Positions 17,741-26,219 of a stretch of 37,797 bases of DNA are shown piece by piece; the stretch's first letter is position 1; the number at the start of each line of letters is the position of its first letter. Position numbers and translations under genes: made by a program. The notes below the pieces were generated by a model. The model saw only the letters and a list, made by a program, of their open reading frames with translations. It was not told the origin of the DNA and did no database searches. The DNA comes from Candidatus Poribacteria bacterium (GTDB taxonomy: Bacteria > Poribacteria > WGA-4E > WGA-3G): positions 1 through 37,797 of the forward strand of contig JAAXHI010000367.1 of NCBI GenBank assembly GCA_012270875.1, in the 5' to 3' direction.

Positions 17741-19102
17741 ATGGACACACCACAATCCGCACATCTCTATAAACGGGTGGCAATCCCGGACATATTTCTA
17801 AACGAAACCGATGGACAGGCGTGGGGTGGCGATATCCGCATCGGTGATTTGACAGGCAACGGCACTGTCGATTTTTTGGTGTATAAGTCGCTCGGCGGTA
17901 TCCATCCGTGCTTCCTCGGCGCGTTTACGCTCGAAGGCGAACCGCTTTGGTCGTTTGGTGACAAGCAACTCGAAATCAGAGACGCGGATGCCAAGGATAC
18001 TCACTTAACAACGCTCTCACCTGACCGCCCGGGTCCCGTCGCTATTTACGACATTGACGCGGATGGGCAGGCAGAAGTTATCTGTTTTTGGGTAGATACA
18101 GATGCTTCGGAGGTGAGTAAATGGGATCTGTCTGCTGTCCACCTAATGATTTTAGACGGTGCGACGGGTGCTATTAAACACACCGCTGCACCAGAGGCGT
18201 TACGGCAGTGTGATGCATACGCTGAAGGTGAACGCCATATCTCTAACTATGTTCATCAACGGTTAATGATCGCTAATTTCTCAGGAAATGCCCAACCCCA
18301 GGATTTTGTCGTAAAAGTAGGTGTGAACCTGCTCGCCTTTAATCATAGACTGGAACTGCTCTGGCAGTACACCGACGAGTGGTTTCGCTATCCGAAGCAT
18401 TCTGCGTATATTCCGGCTGTCGGTGATTTTAATGGCGATGGGCTTGACGAGGTCAATGGTGGCAATTTCGGGCTTGCTGCGGACGGGACGGTGCTTTGGA
18501 ATCGTTTCTTTGGCGATAACATGGACTCGGTCTTAGTTTCGGAGTGGGATGGCGATAAACGAGCGATCCTCTCCGGGGGTGGACAGGTAATTGATACCGA
18601 AGGGAACACAATTCTTTCACTCGGTTTCGATATTGTGCCACACGGACAAGAAATCCGATGCGGTAAATTATTCTCGGACACATCTGAGGATGCCTTAGTT
18701 ATTCGTTACAACGGACACCATCCTGATCTGATGGTAGTAGACAAAAATGGACAAATTAGAAGCCGCTTTCATGTCGATGAAACACCGAACAATACTGGGT
18801 TGGAGGTGATCCGTTGGAATGGTGCGGGGGACCCTGAACTAATTTACAGCCCATCTGCGCTTTTCGATAATGATGGAAACAGAATCGTGATATTCCCTGA
18901 ACTCCCACCCCCGACCGGCGGTAAAATGGGGTGGTATCACTGCTTCCCCGCGGATGTCTGTGGCGATGCCCGCGAAGAGGTTATCCTCTATGATCCTTAT
19001 AGTGATGCAATCTATATCTACACGCCATCTCCTTTTCAACCCGATCTGTTTGATAGGTATCAGCATACCGAAAGGCAATATAATACGCGATTAATGGATT
19101 AA
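17741..19102 (+). CDS. FG-GAP/VCBS-repeat beta-propeller-like protein
   Basis: DIRIGDLTGNGTVDFLVYKSLGG, AIYDIDADGQAEVICFWV, AVGDFNGDGLDEVNGGNFGLAADGTVLW; starts 2 bp after the upstream stop. Confidence 0.8.
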   Translation: MDTPQSAHLYKRVAIPDIFLNETDGQAWGGDIRIGDLTGNGTVDFLVYKSLGGIHPCFLGAFTLEGEPLWSFGDKQLEIRDADAKDTHLTTLSPDRPGPVAIYDIDADGQAEVICFWVDTDASEVSKWDLSAVHLMILDGATGAIKHTAAPEALRQCDAYAEGERHISNYVHQRLMIANFSGNAQPQDFVVKVGVNLLAFNHRLELLWQYTDEWFRYPKHSAYIPAVGDFNGDGLDEVNGGNFGLAADGTVLWNRFFGDNMDSVLVSEWDGDKRAILSGGGQVIDTEGNTILSLGFDIVPHGQEIRCGKLFSDTSEDALVIRYNGHHPDLMVVDKNGQIRSRFHVDETPNNTGLEVIRWNGAGDPELIYSPSALFDNDGNRIVIFPELPPPTGGKMGWYHCFPADVCGDAREEVILYDPYSDAIYIYTPSPFQPDLFDRYQHTERQYNTRLMD

Positions 19103-19103
19103 A

Positions 19104-20372
19104 ATGATGGAAACCAATGGTATCAATAAATTTCTACTGATCTCGATTGATTGTTGGCGGTATGACGCGCTCAGCCGGACCAACCCGCTTCTCAACACGC
19201 CGAAGTTTGATCTGTTGACCGAAGATTTTTCGCTCGCTGAGAAGTTCTTCGTGTCAGCACCCGCGACCCGACCCTCTCATACTTCTTACTTCACAGGACT
19301 TTATCCATTTGAACACGGGGTCTACGGGCAGACTTATCTCAAGATGTTTCAAGGCATTCCGAACCTGTTTCAAATTTTCAATGACGCAGGTTACCATATT
19401 ACGGGACGTTCCGAACGTCCGGAAGTGTTCCGATTTCTCGATTTTGAGCCGTTCATCACATCGGTTGATCCGAATGCAGGGGCGCAGCATCTCGGTTCAC
19501 TTGAAGACCTGATACAACACCTAAAACAACCTTCGGATACACCGCAGTTCTGTTTCCTGCATTTTTGGTATACACATGGTGGGTACGGCATGAGCGGGAT
19601 TCCAGGCGCGCCAAGTCTCAAGTCGCTTGTTGATAACGGTAGGATGGATGAAGCGTTGCGTATCTATTACGCCGCTGCGACACATATTCTTGAGTTTAAA
19701 TTGGTTGAAATCCTGAAGCAACTTAAACTCCCTGAGTGGGCAGTCTTCATCTTCGGGGACCACGGGGAGGGGATCTGTGAAGAACTCATCGATCACGGCA
19801 GCACGCTGAATCAGAATGTACTACATGTGCCGTTGTTAGCGCATATCCCTGGCATGTCAGACCTCGAATTCCCGAAACCGCCGATTTCGGCGATAGACCT
19901 GTTCCCAACGATTCTCAACCTTGCAGGTATTGAGGTCGATTATCACGGATATGGACAAAATCTGCTATCTCCATCAAAATTTGATGAAAACCGCTTGGTA
20001 TTGTCGGAGTTGGATAGTCTGTACGGTATCGGTTTTCTCAGTCGAGATAACTTGGAAATGCCCCATCATCGCGTAACATCTCGGACAACAGTTGACAACG
20101 AGGAGATTAACAGGTATTCGGAAGGCGTTCGGCTCTGGTCACTGACGGATGGTGAACATCTCTATCGCGAGGACGAGCAGACAAGTGAGTTTGTATATCG
20201 GCGTGTCCTGAGCGGTGAAGACCTCACCTGCGAAGACCCTGACCGATTCCGCGACGCTTATGACGACCTCTTGGTGAACTCCAATTACCAGCACCTACAA
20301 GCGCAGGAATCCACAACTGAAGAGACAAAGATTTTAGAGGGTAAATTGCGGGATTTAGGGTATGTTGAGTAG
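19104..20372 (+). CDS. Sulfatase / alkaline-phosphatase-superfamily hydrolase with Thr at the predicted nucleophile position
   Basis: KFLLISIDCWRYDALSR (metal Asp), SAPATRPSHTSYFTGLYPFEHGVYG (TRPSHTSYFTG in place of C/SxPSRxxxxTG), VFIFGDHGEGICEELIDHG. Confidence 0.85.
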   Translation: MMETNGINKFLLISIDCWRYDALSRTNPLLNTPKFDLLTEDFSLAEKFFVSAPATRPSHTSYFTGLYPFEHGVYGQTYLKMFQGIPNLFQIFNDAGYHITGRSERPEVFRFLDFEPFITSVDPNAGAQHLGSLEDLIQHLKQPSDTPQFCFLHFWYTHGGYGMSGIPGAPSLKSLVDNGRMDEALRIYYAAATHILEFKLVEILKQLKLPEWAVFIFGDHGEGICEELIDHGSTLNQNVLHVPLLAHIPGMSDLEFPKPPISAIDLFPTILNLAGIEVDYHGYGQNLLSPSKFDENRLVLSELDSLYGIGFLSRDNLEMPHHRVTSRTTVDNEEINRYSEGVRLWSLTDGEHLYREDEQTSEFVYRRVLSGEDLTCEDPDRFRDAYDDLLVNSNYQHLQAQESTTEETKILEGKLRDLGYVE

Positions 20373-20506
20373 GATAATTTTATGTCGCTAATATCGTGGA
20401 TTCGGATAAGAGAATACAGTCCATGTTTGCGGTAAAATAGATGTTGAAAAAAGAAATAGAAGGAAAAAAGAGAGCCTCCAGTTTGATAACCGGCGGCTTT
20501 CTTGCT

Positions 20507-20776
20507 TTATCTTCTTCTCTTACTTCTTATCAGTGCCATATACCCGTCATGGTCTCCGATCCAAAACCAGACCAGACCTTCCTCGCTTTCAAATGCCAAC
20601 GTTCGATAATTCTCACTGACCTTTGCTCTCCACCACTCGCCAACCTTCTCAAGTTCAAGAGAAGGGTGCCTTGGATTTTCCTTCAGCAAATTAAATTTCC
20701 TGTCTGCGAGTTTTTGAATGGGGGGTGGAAGTTTATCATAACAATCCCAAAACTCAGGGGTGGTCTTATAGATCGG
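20507..20776 (-). pseudogene. RelE/ParE-like toxin with start codon apparently lost
   Basis: Frame open from 20776 encodes (P)IYKTTPEFWDCYDKLPPPIQKLADRKFNLLKENPRHPSLELEKVGEWWRAKVSENYRTLAFESEEGLVWFWIGDHDGYMALIRSKRRR; the track ATG at 20689 would remove about a third of the fold, and there is no ATG/GTG at the expected start. Confidence 0.65.
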
Positions 20777-21071
20777 TTAACCTCCCAGACTCAATATTTT
20801 CAAGTATTTCGTCGCGAAGATGGTCAAGTCTCCCGGCTTTTATATCTTCGTCAATTTGCTTATCCCAAGCATCTGAACGAGCCTTCAAGACTTCATAGAG
20901 ATTGTCTTTTAGAGTTGTCAATAGTGCTTTCTCGGTAGTTCCTTCACATTTATTAACCTCTGGAACATCTGGAATCTGTCCACTCCATCCAGTGGACGTT
21001 CTTGTTACATAAGCAGTATAGGTTTCCTCAAACCGAGGATCCTCTATTATAACTGATATGATACGTGTCAT
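20766..21071 (-). CDS. Antitoxin-like protein of a type II TA module
   Basis: MTRIISVIIEDPRFEETYTAYVTRTSTGWSGQIPDVPEVNKCEGTTEKALLTTLKDNL (HicB-like), overlapping the RelE/ParE-like frame. Confidence 0.6.
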   Translation of the reverse strand: MTRIISVIIEDPRFEETYTAYVTRTSTGWSGQIPDVPEVNKCEGTTEKALLTTLKDNLYEVLKARSDAWDKQIDEDIKAGRLDHLRDEILENIESGRLTDL

Positions 21072-21696
21072 CTAATCTTCGGGCAGGAGACCCAACCCTT
21101 TAGGTTTCGGAGGAATGCCCGCTCCTTTTTTTCTTGGATTAAAAAAGTGGTGCTGTTTTATACCACCCGCACACTGGGTATCTGAATTCTGGTGGGATGC
21201 TTCTTTTCGGAAGTGCTGTCACCATCTCCGATCCGACCTGACCCAGTATCCATATCAGAAGATAAAATGCTGGTAAAGCCTCGTCTCCGAGTGTATGTTG
21301 CCCCATCCACATCACAGTATCCAAGTTTGATAGAGACTTGGGGAGCATCCTTAGCTATCGCTACTACCAGTTCACGATAACGTTTAACTACCATTGTTTA
21401 GGCTGCCACGCCCAGATACTGCGATATTGTGTGTAGAAAACTGTTTAACTTGTGGAGTGGACGTTTGGCATACGCTTCGCACAGGTTTCCCAAGTCTTTA
21501 GACTTGGGTAGTTGACTTGATTGAATTTAAACTATATAACGGGTCTTACATGCAACCCGCCCACTACCATTCCACAGAATTGTATATAATATACAACAGA
21601 TTTTACACCAAAGTCAAACCTTTTTGTTCATTGTTTCTACAAGAAACCCCGATTAGATATTTCAGAACAGGACATGGATAACGAGATAGTGTTGCA

Positions 21697-22011
21697 TCAC
21701 TGTAATCCGTGTTTATTGACTGGAAAGACACTTTCACTGTCGGGTTTGAAAGGATTGTTGTTTACTAACGGGATGTTCCCTTTTTTCCGTTCAACGAGTT
21801 CCCAGTCGCCTGTTTTCCAATGCTTTTCGTAGGCATAGATCACATTGAGACCTTCAAATTCCAGCCAGACGCACTTCGCTTGCGGGTGAATTTCATCGTC
21901 TATAGAAGCGACAGCGTGTTCATGATTTTCAGACCAGATCAGACATTGCCGTTTCGGTTCTCGTGCTTCCCCGTGCGGTGGTGTGAACAGGTCCCTATAT
22001 TTCATCACCAC
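21697..22011 (-). CDS. Hypothetical protein
   Basis: 104 aa ORF immediately downstream of the phosphodiesterase on the same strand, 2-bp gap. Confidence 0.55.
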   Translation of the reverse strand: MVMKYRDLFTPPHGEAREPKRQCLIWSENHEHAVASIDDEIHPQAKCVWLEFEGLNVIYAYEKHWKTGDWELVERKKGNIPLVNNNPFKPDSESVFPVNKHGLQ

Positions 22012-22013
22012 CT

Positions 22014-22499
22014 CTACAACTCATGAATTGTTGCCTCAAGTGTTGCAATATCCACAACGGCGACCGTTGCTTTCCCTGTCGTCCAGCCACCTGTTTCACC
22101 CGGATTGACCAATAGAGATTCACTTTTCTGGATGTCTATCTGATGGGTGTGTCCGTAGACGACGATATCGTAATCGCCGCTTTTGGCGATAGGCATCGCG
22201 AGTTCAGGATAGTGCATCACGGCGATGTCTTTGTCACCAAGCGAAGCACTTGCCAGATTAGGATATACCTCACCACCGATGGCTTCAAACCGTTTCGCAA
22301 CGACGATGCGTTCACCATCATTGTTTCCGAATACACCAACGGCACGGCAATTGAGGTCCCCTAACGGATCAATAGCAAACGGAGCGATAAAATCACCAGC
22401 ATGGACGACCAAATCCACACCGATTTCATTAAAAAGCGCAACAGCACGTTTGACGTTCGGGATATTGTCATGGCTGTCAGACATAACACCAAGTTTCAT
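22014..22499 (-). CDS. YfcE/MJ0936-family metallophosphoesterase
   Basis: MKLGVMSDSHDNIPNVKRAV...VVHAGDFIAPFA...GVFGNNDGE...VVYGHTHQIDIQKSESLLVNPGETGGW. Confidence 0.92.
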   Translation of the reverse strand: MKLGVMSDSHDNIPNVKRAVALFNEIGVDLVVHAGDFIAPFAIDPLGDLNCRAVGVFGNNDGERIVVAKRFEAIGGEVYPNLASASLGDKDIAVMHYPELAMPIAKSGDYDIVVYGHTHQIDIQKSESLLVNPGETGGWTTGKATVAVVDIATLEATIHEL

Positions 22500-22588
22500 A
22501 ATTTTAAATTTCCTTGCGGTTAAACGGCGTGGTTTGTATCTTGACGCTTTCCGCTCAAGATCCGTCCTCCACTACGTTACTGACTACG
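22500..22588 (-). promoter_or_regulatory. Recurrent leader element abutting a start codon (copy 2)
   Basis: Minus strand: GTAGTCAGTAACGTAGTGGAGGACGGATCTTGAGCGGAAAG...CGTTTAACCGCAAGGAAATTTAAAATT|ATG. Confidence 0.6.
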
Positions 22589-22629
22589 GTTTCGTTAAAG
22601 ATGGAAAACCAATTTTCATGCATTCCTAT

Positions 22630-23895
22630 TTAGGCGACTACTGAGATGGGGATCCTGTGGATAACATTTCCGAGGTAGCCTTTGGGGTTCCACGGTTGGC
22701 TGAAAGGCTGCGCGGCACCTGTATCGTCATAAGCGCGTGCCCATATCTCATAATAACCTCTGTTCGCCAAGGCGAGTTCGGTTTCCCAATGGTACCAAGC
22801 GTACTTATTTGATGGCTGGATTAATTGAGTCTCTTGCCATTGAAGTCCGAAATCTGTGGAGATAAGCACCTTATTAATTTGGTTCTCGCCTGCCCATGCA
22901 TGTCCTCTTATCTTTATAGCATCACCCACGTTGAATTCAAGAGATGCTTGTGGCTGCGTAATCAAGGATTTTACCTGCCACGCCGTCGCAATACGCATAT
23001 CCGCAACAGGCGGTTTATCTCCCGGTGCTGTGGGATAAGCCGGGATACGATAAGAATACCCGCTCATTTTTTCGGAGTCGTGAACCCTATCTCTCACCCA
23101 GATACGATTAAGCCATTTCTGCATCGCACTTCCGATCCATCCGGGAACAATCAATCTCGCGGGGAATCCGTGTGCTGCTGGCAACACTTCTCCATTCATC
23201 TTCAAAGCGATGAGCGTATGTTCATCCATCGCCTTTTCGATCGGGATGCCCCGTGAAAAAGGTTCGCTGCCATCATTCGGGACATCTTCCCCATAGTTTC
23301 CGGTATAGACGGCACTCGGCTTCAACCCCGCGGCTTTCAAGACATCTCGCAAACGCACACCCGTCCATTCACTACAAGCGACCGCCCCACGTTGCCACGG
23401 GGTACCACTCACCTCCGGCACAAATAGGCTTCTCCCGTTCCCAGCACATTCCAGGACCACTTCCATAGTGACCTGTGGAAAACGATCTAAGTCATCCATA
23501 GACAGTGCCAGTTTTTTATGAACTTCACCCTCTATAACCAATTTCCATCCATGGGGATCCTGTCTCACGGCTCGTTCTGGAATGCCGCTATTGTTCCGGA
23601 CGAAATGTCGTTCTGTGGGGGTAACATCGTCATTGAGGAGATGCGGCACAAACTCGCCGTTAAAGGGTTGCTCGGTATGAACAAGCATGTCGGGCTTCGG
23701 AAGTCCTGCAGCCTGCGGGTCTTCCAAAACGACGGGCATGAGGCCTCTATCCAACAAACCTCGGTCAACGGCTTCGCAGCCTGCACCAAATATCCCCAAA
23801 CTCGCGAGGAATGCGCTTTTTCCCATCTTGGCAAGAAATCGGCGTCTGGTTTCAAACCTCTCTGTCAAATTGGGTTGGCACTCTATTTTTCGCAT
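22630..23895 (-). CDS. Sulfite oxidase-like molybdopterin-dependent oxidoreductase, Tat-exported
   Basis: ETRRRFLAKMGKSAFLASLGIFGAGC Tat-like signal; MEVVLECAGNGRSLF...PWQRGAVACSEWTGVRLRDVLKAAGL; HGFPARLIVPGWIGSAMQKWLNRI; C-terminal dimerisation domain. Confidence 0.9.
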   Translation of the reverse strand: MRKIECQPNLTERFETRRRFLAKMGKSAFLASLGIFGAGCEAVDRGLLDRGLMPVVLEDPQAAGLPKPDMLVHTEQPFNGEFVPHLLNDDVTPTERHFVRNNSGIPERAVRQDPHGWKLVIEGEVHKKLALSMDDLDRFPQVTMEVVLECAGNGRSLFVPEVSGTPWQRGAVACSEWTGVRLRDVLKAAGLKPSAVYTGNYGEDVPNDGSEPFSRGIPIEKAMDEHTLIALKMNGEVLPAAHGFPARLIVPGWIGSAMQKWLNRIWVRDRVHDSEKMSGYSYRIPAYPTAPGDKPPVADMRIATAWQVKSLITQPQASLEFNVGDAIKIRGHAWAGENQINKVLISTDFGLQWQETQLIQPSNKYAWYHWETELALANRGYYEIWARAYDDTGAAQPFSQPWNPKGYLGNVIHRIPISVVA

Positions 23896-23935
23896 GATTG
23901 TGGCTCATTTTTTATGTGTTTACAAAGAATGCAAT

Positions 23936-24778
23936 CTACCCCAATAACGCTGCGTTGGGTTCGCCACGGTAAAGGACAACGCTATACTGCAACTCCAAAG
24001 CTTCATCGGACGCAAGACGGAGCGGTTCGTAGTAGACGAGTGAGGGATGGATTAAGCAGTAATTCTCGCGATTGCGGACCCACCACGTTGTCGGATAACG
24101 CGGGTTATCGGGGTGATCGACGATAGCGACCCCGTAGGTCTCGTTGTCTGTGAGGTGTTGTGTTGTGAAGCTGCACCAACGGCTCTGTTGACCGAAGATG
24201 TCCATCGGTTCAGTGCGTCCGTCTGCATCCAATAGATTGCCCGGCGTGATGCTATTGTCGAATCGGATCGCCATGCCGCTGTAGAATCTGCCGTCTGCCC
24301 CCGGTTCACCGCGTCGTAAATCTAAGACGACCTCACGATCGTTCGGCTGAAGTGTCAGCGACACAGAAATTTGCATCGCATCTGCTGTCGGTGGATGGAC
24401 GGTTATCTCTCGTTGTTCCGTTAGATGCGTTATGCCTTGCCAATCGATCCAGGCGTTCTCTGTTGTGAGATTCGCGCTGTCGGCATCTGCATTTTGCGAG
24501 ACAATCCGCTGATGCACAATTTTGCCGAAGCCTGTCGGATCGCTACCGGGTGCGGGTTGTTCCCAGAAATTGACTTCGTTGACCTTTTTCCACGCGACCC
24601 ATAATCCTTGGTGATGCACATGATCGCCGGGTTCGTTCATCGTAAGTGGAGGCGCACCGGGTAGGTTCAATGGATGACAGAATGGACGGTTGCCATCTTC
24701 AGGAAAATGGTAACCTAAGACCTGTTGTCCGTCCCAAGCGACAGTTAGACTGTGTTGTGTTTGTGAGAATGTAAACAT
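23936..24778 (-). CDS. PmoA-family / DUF6807 protein
   Basis: GYHFPEDGNRPFCHPLNLPGAPPLTMNEPGDHVHHQGLWVAWKKVNEVNFWEQ...GMAIRFDNSITPGNLLDADGRTEPMDIFGQQSRWCSFT. Confidence 0.8.
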   Translation of the reverse strand: MFTFSQTQHSLTVAWDGQQVLGYHFPEDGNRPFCHPLNLPGAPPLTMNEPGDHVHHQGLWVAWKKVNEVNFWEQPAPGSDPTGFGKIVHQRIVSQNADADSANLTTENAWIDWQGITHLTEQREITVHPPTADAMQISVSLTLQPNDREVVLDLRRGEPGADGRFYSGMAIRFDNSITPGNLLDADGRTEPMDIFGQQSRWCSFTTQHLTDNETYGVAIVDHPDNPRYPTTWWVRNRENYCLIHPSLVYYEPLRLASDEALELQYSVVLYRGEPNAALLG

Positions 24779-24856
24779 ATTTTTATCCGTAATGTTGCTG
24801 ATTTTAGCGTCGATTCAACTAGGCACAAACTAAAAGTTTATGCTACAAATAGTGAA

Positions 24857-25654
24857 TTATGGTGTCTTATCTACATGAAAACCGTGTTCTGTGAGCGTAG
24901 TAGATACAGATGTCCAAATGGATCGTGTTTGTTCAACAGCCTCGGTAGCCTCTGCTTTAGTGGCTCCTTGCATGTCCTCTGGGTAACGGGCTTCAACTGC
25001 CCATCGGGTCAAATCTGACAGGTCTGGATGCGTGGTTTTGAGTTGCCAACTCTCAGGCAGCAAATCCCGTAAAACATTCAAGTCATGTGTTCTCCGAAAA
25101 TCGATCTGTAAGAAAATTAATGCTGCTTTTAACGCCTTTTCAGCACTTTGTTGGGCAAACCAACAGACTTGGCGAGGCGGAACGTATGGATGCTCTAAGA
25201 AGATTTCAGCGGTTGTTAAGTCTTCCTCCGCATGGCGGAGCCAACGTGCGGTGTCTGCGAGTCTATCGGCTGTTTGCATAGAAGACTTTACCTCCTCGTT
25301 GGGTACGCCGCAGCATTGATCCGATCCGCGTGCGACCGCGTTCAAGTTCTTCCAAAGGATTTTACCTTCTTGTTGGGCATACCGCAGCACTGATCCGATC
25401 CGCGTGCGACCGCGTTCCAACTCTTCCGGTGTGGATACGATGATGTCCTTTGCCACAGGCACATCAGATAGTGCGCGCCTAATATCAATGGCAGTTTTCC
25501 GTTTATCCGCGAGTTCCGAGAAAACGACGATCAGGTCTATATCGCTATTTTGATCTGCATCCCCTCGTGCCTGTGAACCGAAGAGGATAATCTGTAGCGG
25601 GTCAAACTCACGCACAATGCGCTCCGTCATGATTGAGATAAATTCGTTATCCAT
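24857..25654 (-). CDS. Fused MNT nucleotidyltransferase-HEPN protein
   Basis: MNT: DPLQIILFGSQARGDADQNSDIDLIVVFSE; HEPN: ARWLRHAEEDLTTAEIFLEHPYVPPRQVCWFAQQSAEKALKAALIFLQIDFRRTHDLNVL. Confidence 0.87.
   Translation of the reverse strand: MDNEFISIMTERIVREFDPLQIILFGSQARGDADQNSDIDLIVVFSELADKRKTAIDIRRALSDVPVAKDIIVSTPEELERGRTRIGSVLRYAQQEGKILWKNLNAVARGSDQCCGVPNEEVKSSMQTADRLADTARWLRHAEEDLTTAEIFLEHPYVPPRQVCWFAQQSAEKALKAALIFLQIDFRRTHDLNVLRDLLPESWQLKTTHPDLSDLTRWAVEARYPEDMQGATKAEATEAVEQTRSIWTSVSTTLTEHGFHVDKTP
25287..25427 (-). repeat. 67-bp direct duplication (25287-25353 and 25361-25427), 74-bp period
   Basis: TTTACCTCCTCGTTGGGTACGCCGCAGCATTGATCCGATCCGCGTGCGACCGCGTTCAAGTTCTTCC vs TTTACCTTCTTGTTGGGCATACCGCAGCACTGATCCGATCCGCGTGCGACCGCGTTCCAACTCTTCC; about 9 differences by eye. 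Confidence 0.93.
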
Positions 25655-25734
25655 TGCCCGCTCCTTTTATCCTTAGGGGCAGTTCTTACGCAAGTTGAAT
25701 AGGTTAACATCATCCAAAAAAGCGTTCATAGTCA

Positions 25735-25974
25735 TCATGATAGTCCTACCCAGAACCATGTTACCGTATCCTCATTTAAGACACCAACTGCACGATAGCC
25801 ACGAGTGATTCTTACCGACCAAATGCTTTCCTTGCTATTAATACATTTGAAATGCAAAGAATTATGAAACGGGTTGGATATCCATAACCGATAAGCCTTC
25901 TTGGCTTGATTCTTAAGCGTTTCGTCAAGGGTTTGATAAGCTGTCCAAAACGAAGGTAATGTTACAGACTTCAT
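25735..25974 (-). pseudogene. RelE/ParE-like toxin, C-terminus apparently frameshifted
   Basis: MKSVTLPSFWTAYQTLDETLKNQAKKAYRLWISNPFHNSLHFKCINSKESIWSVRITRGYRAVGVLNEDTVTWFWVGLS-stop; the next frame continues HDDYERFFG-stop. Confidence 0.75.
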
Positions 25975-26201
25975 AGCCGATCCAAATCCATCGGTTCTGA
26001 TTTTCCTTCTGCAATTTCCTGTTTGGCACGACGAGCGGCCGCCATAAGTTGTTCTTGCGTTCTGTCAAAGGATGCGTTCCAGCGAAGTTCATCCTCTAAG
26101 TCTGCAATGTACTCACGCAGATGATCTACAATCTGATTCTGCAACGCCTCGGGCAGTGTTTCCATCATTCGGGTCATCGTGGTAATAGCATTAGAAGCCA
26201 T
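25971..26201 (-). CDS. Antitoxin of RelE/ParE-type module
   Basis: MASNAITTMTRMMETLPEALQNQIVDHLREYIADLEDELRWNASFDRTQEQLMAAARRAKQEIAEGKSEPMDLDRL; ATGA overlap with the toxin. Confidence 0.8.
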   Translation of the reverse strand: MASNAITTMTRMMETLPEALQNQIVDHLREYIADLEDELRWNASFDRTQEQLMAAARRAKQEIAEGKSEPMDLDRL

Positions 26202-26219
26202 CGTTAGATCCTCCCAATC

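Noticed and set aside
19104-20372. Ordinary FGly-dependent sulfatase
   Set aside because: The nucleophile position is Thr (TRPSHTSYFTG), incompatible with formylglycine formation.
21158-21394. 78-aa minus-strand ORF as a TnpB remnant
   Set aside because: No RuvC or zinc-ribbon motif visible; nearby hairpins alone do not support a transposase call.
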